NCBI RefSeq assembly: GCF_000230895.2
Contig: NC_016604.1
Span: 620,001-684,000 of the forward strand
Reading direction: 5' to 3'
Source: Mycolicibacterium rhodesiae NBB3
Lineage (GTDB): Bacteria; Actinomycetota; Actinomycetes; Mycobacteriales; Mycobacteriaceae
Length of the DNA stretch: 64,000 nucleotides
Within the stretch, counting starts at the first letter, position 1, and every line of letters starts with the position of its first letter. The notes beneath the pieces are model-generated. The model was not told where the DNA came from, ran no database searches, and was given only the letters and a program-made list of their open reading frames with translations. A program made the position numbers and the translations under genes. Positions 57,158 to 64,000 of the stretch are shown one piece after another.

Positions 57158-58491
57158 TTCAGGAACCCTTCGTAGTTGCGCTGCATCAACTGGCTCTCGA
57201 TTTGTTTGACCGTATCCAAGCCGACGCCAACCATGATCAGAACCGCAGTACCGCCGAAGGGCAGGTTCTGTATCGAGCCGGTGTTTCCGATCTGCAGGAA
57301 CAAGTTCGGTAGCACGGCGATCACGCCCAGATAGATGGAGCCCGGCAGGGTGATCCGGTTGAGCACATATCGCAGATAGTCGGCGGTCGGCCTGCCTGGG
57401 CGGATGCCGGGGATGAACCCGCCGAACTTCTTCATCTCATCGGCACGTTCTTCGGGATTGAACGTGATCGACACATAGAAGTAGGTGAAGAAGATGATCA
57501 GGGCGAAGTAGACCGCGATATACACCGGGTCTGCGGGATTCGTGAGGTACTCGGCGATGAATCTGGAGAACCATCCGTTGGCCGCGTTCTGGTTTCCGCT
57601 GGTGATGAGCTGGGTGATCAGGTGCGGAATGTAGATCAGCGACGACGCGAAGATGACGGGGATGACGCCTGCCTGGTTGACCTTCAGCGGCAGGTACGTC
57701 GATGTGCCGCCGTACATTCGTCTGCCGACCATGCGTTTGGCGTATTGGACCGGGATGCGCCGTTGTCCCTGCTCGACGAACACCACACCGACCACGATGC
57801 CCAGCGTGGCCACGCAGACCGCGGTGAAGACCAGGCCGCCGCGGCTGTCCAGGATGTTCTTGCCCTCACCCGGAATCGCCGACGCGATGCTGGCGAAGAT
57901 CATCAGCGACATGCCGTTACCGATGCCGCGCTCGGTCACCAGCTCGCCCATCCACATCACCAGCGCGGCGCCCGCGGTCATCACCAGCACCATCACGACC
58001 AGCGTGAAGATGTTCAGGCCCTCACTCTGGCCCTGGATGATGTCCAAGGTGCAGCCCTGCAGCAGGCCTCCGTTGGCGGCCAACGCAATGATGCTGGTGG
58101 ATTGCAGGAGGGCCAGCGCGATCGCCAGATAGCGCGTGTACTGCGTCATCTTCGTCTGGCCGGACTGACCCTCTTTGCGCAACTGCTCGAACCGCGGAAT
58201 CACGACGGTCAGCAGCTGAACGATGATGCTGGCGGTGATGTAGGGCATGATGCCCACCGCGAACACCGACAGCTGCAGCAGCGCACCGCCGGAGAACAGG
58301 TTGATCAGCGAATAGACCTGTCCGGACTGCCCTCCGCTGACCTCCGCGATGCACTGCTGCACATTCGGGTAGTTCACACCGGGCGACGGAATCGAGGCGC
58401 CCACCCGGTACAGCACGACAATGCCGATGGTGAAGAGGATTTTTCGCCTCAGGTCCACTGTCCGCAGTGACGAGATGAAAGCCGAAAGCAC
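57154..58491 (-). CDS. secY: Sec translocon subunit SecY
   Basis: 445-residue protein-conducting channel with ten membrane helices. Landmarks: [86 protein letters not shown] and [33 protein letters not shown]. Leads the secY-adk-map operon. Confidence 0.97.
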   Translation of the reverse strand: MLSAFISSLRTVDLRRKILFTIGIVVLYRVGASIPSPGVNYPNVQQCIAEVSGGQSGQVYSLINLFSGGALLQLSVFAVGIMPYITASIIVQLLTVVIPRFEQLRKEGQSGQTKMTQYTRYLAIALALLQSTSIIALAANGGLLQGCTLDIIQGQSEGLNIFTLVVMVLVMTAGAALVMWMGELVTERGIGNGMSLMIFASIASAIPGEGKNILDSRGGLVFTAVCVATLGIVVGVVFVEQGQRRIPVQYAKRMVGRRMYGGTSTYLPLKVNQAGVIPVIFASSLIYIPHLITQLITSGNQNAANGWFSRFIAEYLTNPADPVYIAVYFALIIFFTYFYVSITFNPEERADEMKKFGGFIPGIRPGRPTADYLRYVLNRITLPGSIYLGVIAVLPNLFLQIGNTGSIQNLPFGGTAVLIMVGVGLDTVKQIESQLMQRNYEGFLK

Positions 58492-58773
58492 TCTTCCTCC
58501 TGCGCAGCCGACCTGTGACTAGCGGCATGCAAATGTGGCTGGTCTGACCAGCGAGTTCTTGGTTAAGTCTGAGTTTCCATCAGGTGTGAGCCCCAACAGG
58601 CGCGCAGCCTGCGAAGTCACGCGTCAAACAGTCTACGAGACTAACAGTTGCCGTCCCTTTGCCCTGCATCAAGCCGCCCAGACTGGGGCTCACAGTTGTC
58701 TCTCAGCTCGGGAACATACCGTGGAGATCATCTCGTTATATCCACTAAGTAAATGCAATCGTTCTAGGGGCTG

Positions 58774-59712
58774 ATGATGACAAGGACTGGAAACGACACC
58801 TGGGATCTCGCGTCGAGCGTGGGCGCGACGGCAACCATGGTCGCCGCTGCGCGTGCGATCGCGTCCAAAGCCGACGACGCGCTGATCGACGATCCGTTCG
58901 CCGAACCGCTCGTGCGCGCGGTCGGCGTGGACTTCTTCACCAAGCTGGCGAGCGGTGAACTGCGCGCCCAGGACCTCGACGTCGACAATGCTTCGGTCGG
59001 GATGGCCCGGATGACCGACAACATGGCGGTGCGGACCAAGTTCTTCGACGAGTTCTTCTCCAACGCCGCCGAGGCCGGGATCCGGCAGGCGGTCATCCTG
59101 GCCTCCGGGCTCGACTCCCGTGCCTATCGGCTCGCATGGCCCGCGGGTACGACGGTCTACGAGATCGACCAGCCCGAGGTCATCGAGTTCAAGACCAAGA
59201 CGCTCGCCGACCTCGGCGCAGACCCGACCGCCGACCGCCGGACCGTCGCGGTCGACCTTCGCTTCGACTGGCCGTCGGCATTGATCGCCGCCGGGTTCGA
59301 TCCGAGCAAGCCCACCGCGTGGAGCGCGGAAGGTCTGCTGGGCTATCTGCCGCCAGACGCCCAGGACAAGCTGCTCGACACCATCACCGAACTCAGCGCC
59401 GTGGGCAGCTACGTCGCGGTGGAAAGCACCCCGAGCATCGATCCCGCGGACCACGAGAAGGCAATCGAGCGGATGCAGGAAGCCGCGCAGCAGTGGCGCG
59501 ACCACGGCTTCGAACTCGACTTCGCCGACCTCATCTACCTGGGCGACCGCAACGAGGCGTCGAAGTACCTTGCCGACCACGGTTGGCAGATCTCGTGGCG
59601 GAGCGTCAAACAGCTCCTCGAGGAGAACGGTCTTCCGGCGATCATCGAAGAAGATGAGGACATCGCTCGTTTCGGTGAGCTGCAGTACGTCAGCGGCATA
59701 CTCAGGTCATGA
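58774..59712 (+). CDS. SAM-dependent methyltransferase, TIGR00027/LCM family (1 of 3)
   Basis: 312-residue class I methyltransferase of the mycobacterial family that includes Rv0725c/Rv0726c/Rv0731c. Starts [24 protein letters not shown] loop [35 protein letters not shown]; then [22 protein letters not shown]. The substrate is unknown, perhaps a carboxyl or hydroxyl of a lipid metabolite. Its stop overlaps the next gene by 4 bp. ATG at 58774 or 58777. Confidence 0.9.
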   Translation: MMTRTGNDTWDLASSVGATATMVAAARAIASKADDALIDDPFAEPLVRAVGVDFFTKLASGELRAQDLDVDNASVGMARMTDNMAVRTKFFDEFFSNAAEAGIRQAVILASGLDSRAYRLAWPAGTTVYEIDQPEVIEFKTKTLADLGADPTADRRTVAVDLRFDWPSALIAAGFDPSKPTAWSAEGLLGYLPPDAQDKLLDTITELSAVGSYVAVESTPSIDPADHEKAIERMQEAAQQWRDHGFELDFADLIYLGDRNEASKYLADHGWQISWRSVKQLLEENGLPAIIEEDEDIARFGELQYVSGILRS

Positions 59713-60653
59713 GCACCGCGGACAGCCGGACAGACGGGGACAGCTGGGATCTGGCGTCCAGCGTCGGCACCACCGCGACCATGGTCGCCGCGGCCCGGGC
59801 GGTGGGCAGCCGCGAGCAGGATCCGCTGTTCGACGATCCGTACGCCGCACCTCTGGTGAGGGCCGTGGGACTGGACTTCTTCACCCAGCTCGCCGACGGG
59901 AAGATCGACCTTCCCGACGGCGGTGACCCGGCCGGCCCGGCATTCCTGGCCACCTCGATCGCGGTGCGGACGCGGTTCTTCGACGATTTCTTCGTGACCG
60001 CCACCGGAGGTGGCACTTCGGCAGACGCCGACGCCGCGGAGATCAAGCAGGCGGTGATCCTGGCGTCGGGTCTGGACTCGCGTGCCTACCGGTTACCGTG
60101 GCGTGAGGGGACCGTCGTCTACGAGATCGACCAGCCGCAGGTCATCGAGTTCAAGACCACGACAATGGCGTCGATCGGCGCGTCCCCCGCCGCCGAGCAC
60201 CGCACGGTCGGCATCGATCTGCGGGAGGACTGGCCGAAGGCGTTGCGCGACAGTGGCTTCGACACCGGGCAGCCGACGGCGTGGAGTGCAGAAGGCCTGC
60301 TGGTCTACCTGCCTCCCGATGCACAGGACCGACTGTTCGACGACATCACCGAGCTCAGCGCACCGGGCAGCCGACTCGCCACCGAGTACCACCCGGACGC
60401 CGCCGCCAGCATCGGCGCTCGCCTGCAAGGGATCACCGAGCAGTGGCGTGAAGCGCCGGTCGACATGGACATCACGAAGTTGTTCTATGACGGCGAGCGC
60501 AGCGGCGTCGTCGAATACCTCACCGAACACGGCTGGGACGTGTCTGCCCGTCGCCGCCCGGAGGTCTTCGCCGACTACGGTCGCGAGTTCCCCGATAGCG
60601 ACACTCTTGTGCCGCTTCGCGATTCACTCGCGGTGATCGCGACGAGAAAGTAG
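59709..60653 (+). CDS. SAM-dependent methyltransferase, TIGR00027/LCM family (2 of 3)
   Basis: 314-residue paralogue of its neighbours, coupled to the first by ATGA. Conserved [54 protein letters not shown] and [23 protein letters not shown] short insertion ([17 protein letters not shown]) before the SAM loop distinguishes it. Confidence 0.9.
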   Translation: MSTADSRTDGDSWDLASSVGTTATMVAAARAVGSREQDPLFDDPYAAPLVRAVGLDFFTQLADGKIDLPDGGDPAGPAFLATSIAVRTRFFDDFFVTATGGGTSADADAAEIKQAVILASGLDSRAYRLPWREGTVVYEIDQPQVIEFKTTTMASIGASPAAEHRTVGIDLREDWPKALRDSGFDTGQPTAWSAEGLLVYLPPDAQDRLFDDITELSAPGSRLATEYHPDAAASIGARLQGITEQWREAPVDMDITKLFYDGERSGVVEYLTEHGWDVSARRRPEVFADYGREFPDSDTLVPLRDSLAVIATRK

Positions 60654-60660
60654 GAACGAC

Positions 60661-61560
60661 ATGGCCCGCACCGAAAACGACTCGTGGGATCTGGCATCCA
60701 GCGTCGGGTCGACCGCGACGATGGTCGCCGCTCAGCGGGTGCTGAGCAACCGCGAAGGCCTCATCTACGACCCCTACGCAGAGCCGCTGGTGCGCGCGGT
60801 CGGCGTGGACTTCTTCGTCCGGGCGCTCGACGGTGAGATCCAGCTCGACGACGTCGATCCCCGGTTCAACATGCGCCGCGCGGCGGAAGGCATGGCTGTT
60901 CGTACTCGCCATTTCGACACGTTGTTCACCGACGCCACAGCGGCCGGTGTGCGCCAGGCGGTGATTCTGGCGGCCGGCCTTGATGCGCGTGCCTATCGGC
61001 TGGCCTGGCCCGCGGAAACCACCGTCTACGAGTTGGATCAGCCCGACGTCATCGCATTCAAGGGCGAAACCATGGCGCGGTTGGGCGCCGAACCAGCTGC
61101 GGTGCGCAAGGCGGTCGCGATCGACCTACGCGACGACTGGCCTAAAGCACTGCTGGACAACGGCTTCGACCCGACCCAACCGACAGCGTGGATCGCCGAG
61201 GGCTTGCTGATCTACCTTCCGCCGGAGGCTCAGGATCTGCTATTCGACCGCATCGACGAGCTCAGCGCACCCGGAAGCCGTGTCGCCACCGAACACATAC
61301 CCGATATCAGCGCGTTCTCCGACGACCGATCGCAGTTGATCGCCGACAGGCTCAAGCAGTACGGCCATGACATCGAGATGTCGGAGCTCATCTATCACGA
61401 TGAACGCAACGACGTCGTCGACTATCTCACCGGACATGGGTGGGATGTCACCGCGCAGTCCATGCGGGATGCCTACGCCGCCAACGGGTTCGAATTCCCC
61501 GAAGACGGCGCGATGGGATTCTTCGCCGATATGAGCTACCTGTCCGCGATCAAACGCTAG
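60661..61560 (+). CDS. SAM-dependent methyltransferase, TIGR00027/LCM family (3 of 3)
   Basis: 299-residue third paralogue, 7 bp after the second. Motifs [59 protein letters not shown] and PTAWIAEGLLIYLPPEAQDLLFD. The C-terminal DMSYLSAIKR is typical. The tandem array suggests duplication with substrate divergence. Confidence 0.9.
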   Translation: MARTENDSWDLASSVGSTATMVAAQRVLSNREGLIYDPYAEPLVRAVGVDFFVRALDGEIQLDDVDPRFNMRRAAEGMAVRTRHFDTLFTDATAAGVRQAVILAAGLDARAYRLAWPAETTVYELDQPDVIAFKGETMARLGAEPAAVRKAVAIDLRDDWPKALLDNGFDPTQPTAWIAEGLLIYLPPEAQDLLFDRIDELSAPGSRVATEHIPDISAFSDDRSQLIADRLKQYGHDIEMSELIYHDERNDVVDYLTGHGWDVTAQSMRDAYAANGFEFPEDGAMGFFADMSYLSAIKR

Positions 61561-61636
61561 ACGCGGTCGCGAGCGCACGCTTGGTCTCAGACTCTCGCGC
61601 AATTCGTGCGCAACAAGCGTACTTTCGCACCCGTCG

Positions 61637-62980
61637 TCAGTGCTCCGCTCTTACCTCCTTGGCCAGCTCGAGAAACCGACCGTAGCGGTCCTCGACTGCC
61701 GAGGTCCATGTTTCATCGGGCTCGACGACACGTTCAACGGACGCCCATCGCGCCGCGTCGGTGACCGACGATTCGTGCCCAATGGCCATCCTGGCCAGGA
61801 AGGCCGCACCGAGCGCCGCCCCTTCGGCAACACCTGCCACGCTCACGGGCAACCTGGTCGCGTCGGCGAGAGCCTGCAGCCACGGCTCGACACGCGTTCC
61901 GCCTCCGGTCGCCACGATGCGCAAGGGTCCGACCCCGCTCATCTCGATGAGTTGCCGCACAACGAATCCCGAGGCCTCATAGGCGGCCCGGCGCACCGAT
62001 GCGCCGTCGTGGGTGAGGTTCAGGCCGTCGAGCACACCGCGGCGATCAGGGTCGTGCAGCGGGACCCGCTCACCGCGCAGGTAGGGCGACCACACCGGAA
62101 CCCGCGCGGGATCGGTCTCGACACCTTGTCCTACGAGGCGGTCCACCCAGCCGAGGAACAGACCGCCCGCGTTGCTCGGTCCGCCGATCTGGCACTTGCC
62201 GGGCACCGGATGTGGCAGCGTCCACAGACCGGGTACCTCGCGGAACGCGTCGAGGGTCGCCCACACGATCAAGGTCGTGCCGCACATGACAAGCACGTCA
62301 CCCTCCTGATCGGCGCCCGCGACGATCTGTTCGCACACCGCGTCGACCGCGCCGGCGGCCAGCACGACGTCGGTTCCGGCCACCCGGCTGACCGCAGTGC
62401 CGGTGGTCTCCACGCGCGGCATGGTCCGGGACTCAGTACCGCAGTCGGCGCACACCGCGTCGCTCCAACCGCCGCCGTCGAACAGCGGATAGGCGGTACT
62501 GGCGGTCGTGCTGTCGATGAACGCATCCCGCGCGAGCGCGTCGTTGGCGACCGCCATCGCGGGCCAGTACCCGTGCGCGCCGCGCACCTCCCCCGCTGTC
62601 CAGCGCAGGAACTCAACGGCCTCACCCGACAGAAACGAGCGATCCGGGCCGGCACCCGATCGGCCTCGAGCGTCCCCGTACAGCAGTCCCGGCGTCAGCG
62701 GCCGTCCCCCGTCGTCGACCGCAGTCATGGACGGGACCATCGCGGTGACCGCCGCCGCCGCAAGTTCGGGTCGGCGCGTATCGGTCAGCGTCGACAGGGC
62801 CTTCACCGGCCCACGCCGCCATGCCTCATCCGCGTCATGCTCGAGTTGATCAGGAGCGGGCACGCGCAGTTGGTGCGGAATCCGCACTCTGGCGGTCACC
62901 TGGCCGTCCTCATCGGCGGCAACGGCCTTTACCGCGGTCGTCCCGATGTCGATGCCTATTGTGACCGCTTTTGCTGACAC
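61637..62980 (-). CDS. xylB: FGGY-family sugar kinase (xylulokinase-like)
   Basis: 447-residue carbohydrate kinase. N-terminal phosphate loop TIGIDIGTTAVKAVAADEDG; catalytic-base region PGLLYGDARG; C-terminal ATP domain RIVATGGGTRVEPWLQALAD and GAALGAAFLA. Position matches Rv0729 (xylB). The true sugar is uncertain. GTG at 62980 is chosen; 62989 is also possible. Divergent from the 2-hydroxyacid dehydrogenase by 30 bp. Confidence 0.88.
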   Translation of the reverse strand: MSAKAVTIGIDIGTTAVKAVAADEDGQVTARVRIPHQLRVPAPDQLEHDADEAWRRGPVKALSTLTDTRRPELAAAAVTAMVPSMTAVDDGGRPLTPGLLYGDARGRSGAGPDRSFLSGEAVEFLRWTAGEVRGAHGYWPAMAVANDALARDAFIDSTTASTAYPLFDGGGWSDAVCADCGTESRTMPRVETTGTAVSRVAGTDVVLAAGAVDAVCEQIVAGADQEGDVLVMCGTTLIVWATLDAFREVPGLWTLPHPVPGKCQIGGPSNAGGLFLGWVDRLVGQGVETDPARVPVWSPYLRGERVPLHDPDRRGVLDGLNLTHDGASVRRAAYEASGFVVRQLIEMSGVGPLRIVATGGGTRVEPWLQALADATRLPVSVAGVAEGAALGAAFLARMAIGHESSVTDAARWASVERVVEPDETWTSAVEDRYGRFLELAKEVRAEH

Positions 62981-63010
62981 GGGCGCCACCGTACGCCAGC
63001 ATGTGCATAC

Positions 63011-63988
63011 GTGAGCAGACTTCGCGCGCTCGTGACGGCACCCCTTCGCGGCCCGGGTTTCGCCAAACTGAGCCGGCTGGTCGACGTCGTCTACGACCCG
63101 TGGATCGAGCTGCATCCGCTGCGCATCTACTCTGCTGAGCAGCTCGCGGCGCGGGCGGCTGCCGAGCGCGCCGATATCCTTGTCGTGGAAAGCGATTCGG
63201 TCGGCGGGCCGGTGTTCGACCTGCCGTTGCGTGCCGTCGCATCCACCCGCGGCGACCCCACCAACGTCGACGTCGCCGGTGCGACAGCCGCGCGCGTGCC
63301 GGTGTTGCGCACTCCGGGCCGCAATGCCGACGCCGTCGCGGAGATGGCGCTCGCCCTGCTCTTCGCCACCACCCGCCACGTACTGATCGCCGACGCGGAT
63401 GTCCGTGCCGGAGAGGTGTTTCGCGACGGCACCCTCCCGTACCAACGGTTCCGGGCGTGGGAGATCGCGGGGCTGACGGCCGGTCTGGTGGGCCTCGGTG
63501 CGGTGGCACGCGCGCTGCGGTGGCGGCTGCAGGGTCTTGGCGTGACGGTGATCGCCTACGACCCGTACAACGACGAGGCCGGCCACAGCCTCGACGAGTT
63601 GCTCGCCGCGGCCGACATCGTGTCGCTGCATGCGCCCGTCACCGACGACACCGTGGAGATGATCGGCGCAGACCAGTTCGCAAAGATGCGTGACGGGGCG
63701 GTCTTCCTCAATACCGCTCGGGCCCAACTGCACAACACCGATGCGTTGGTCGGGGCCCTGTACAGCGGCAAGATCGGTGCCGCCGGGCTGGATCACTTCG
63801 TCGGTGAATGGCTGCCAGTCGACCATCCGCTCACCGGCATGCCCAACGTCGTGCTCACGCCGCACATCGGCGGCGCCACGTGGAACACCGAGGCGCGGCA
63901 GGCGCAGATGGTCGCCGATGGCCTCGAGGCGCTGCTGTCCGGGCGTGTGCCCGCGCATATCGTCAACCCGGAGGTGCTGACTTTATGA
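63011..63988 (+). CDS. serA2: D-isomer-specific 2-hydroxyacid dehydrogenase (SerA2-like)
   Basis: 325-residue NAD-dependent oxidoreductase. NAD-binding LTAGLVGLGAVARALRWRLQGLGV, catalytic Arg in NTARAQLHNTDALVGAL, Glu/His region VGEWLPVDHPLTGMPNVVLTPHIGGATWN. Synteny with Rv0728c. With the sugar kinase and the next gene it may form a sugar/polyol catabolic group. GTG start at 63011. Confidence 0.88.
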   Translation: MSRLRALVTAPLRGPGFAKLSRLVDVVYDPWIELHPLRIYSAEQLAARAAAERADILVVESDSVGGPVFDLPLRAVASTRGDPTNVDVAGATAARVPVLRTPGRNADAVAEMALALLFATTRHVLIADADVRAGEVFRDGTLPYQRFRAWEIAGLTAGLVGLGAVARALRWRLQGLGVTVIAYDPYNDEAGHSLDELLAAADIVSLHAPVTDDTVEMIGADQFAKMRDGAVFLNTARAQLHNTDALVGALYSGKIGAAGLDHFVGEWLPVDHPLTGMPNVVLTPHIGGATWNTEARQAQMVADGLEALLSGRVPAHIVNPEVLTL

Positions 63989-64000
63989 GATCCGTTGCCA
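63985..64000 (+). CDS. Start of next gene, truncated by the window
   Basis: ATG at 63985 overlaps the serA2 stop (ATGA); five codons are visible (MRSVA). By synteny with M. tuberculosis an L-fuculose-phosphate aldolase-like gene (Rv0727c) could follow, but the sequence here cannot show it. Confidence 0.45.

Noticed and set aside
62981..63958. Extension of the sugar-kinase frame over the 2-hydroxyacid dehydrogenase
   Set aside because: The upstream part is antisense to a clear dehydrogenase; the kinase starts at its phosphate loop region near 62980.

Overview
This is chromosomal DNA of a Mycobacteriaceae member, most likely a fast-growing Mycobacterium (Mycolicibacterium). It is GC-rich and carries a complete ESX-4 type VII secretion locus, mycobacterial cutinases, SigL/RslA, F420-dependent oxidoreductases and rhamnose (RmlB/RmlC) genes for the arabinogalactan linker. 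From memory of M. tuberculosis H37Rv, 6-40 kb matches the order Rv3439c-Rv3465 and 40-64 kb matches Rv0753c-Rv0728c. Those blocks are far apart in H37Rv but adjacent here.

Layout. 0-1.1 kb: 3' part of a DEAD-box helicase. 1.4-4.3 kb: two abutting insertion sequences, an IS481-family element with exact 54-bp ends and an IS110-family element with a possible bridge-RNA hairpin, followed by a 13E12-type HNH gene. 5.8-9.5 kb: glmM and two ESX-substrate-like genes. 9.6-13.4 kb: two duplicated small secreted proteins, an AIM24 protein, rplM-rpsI and an excalibur protein. 13.5-23.1 kb: ESX-4 (esxT, esxU, an Rv3446c-type protein, eccC4, eccD4, mycP4, eccB4). 23.1-27 kb: a CGNR regulator with an EamA exporter, then three cutinases. 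27-31.6 kb: infA-rpmJ-rpsM-rpsK-rpsD-rpoA-rplQ-truA on the minus strand.

31.6-55.8 kb is a 24-kb non-ribosomal block separating infA from map-adk-secY, which many actinobacteria keep contiguous. It holds a receiver/thioredoxin-reductase-like fusion with a cNMP-type histidine kinase and two F420-type oxidoreductases, a sulfotransferase, rmlB-rmlC, the valine-catabolic mmsA-fadE9-mmsB operon, a frameshifted and an intact serine hydrolase, a NarL-type two-component pair ending in a 27-bp tandem repeat, and a four-gene operon of a ThDP enzyme, an SRPBCC protein, a KAS III-like protein and an aminotransferase beside sigL-rslA.

The most interesting signal is in that last part. Both sigL and the four-gene operon are preceded by the same bipartite motif, TGAACC-N16-CGT, which fits the reported SigL promoter, and it was not found in that spacing elsewhere in the window. 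The KAS III-like protein keeps its Cys and last Asn but has Asn where the catalytic His of the HQAN motif should be. Together these point to an ECF-sigma-controlled small-molecule pathway of unknown product. 58.7-64 kb holds three tandem methyltransferases, a sugar kinase, a 2-hydroxyacid dehydrogenase and the first codons of a further gene. No tRNA, rRNA or CRISPR was recognised.
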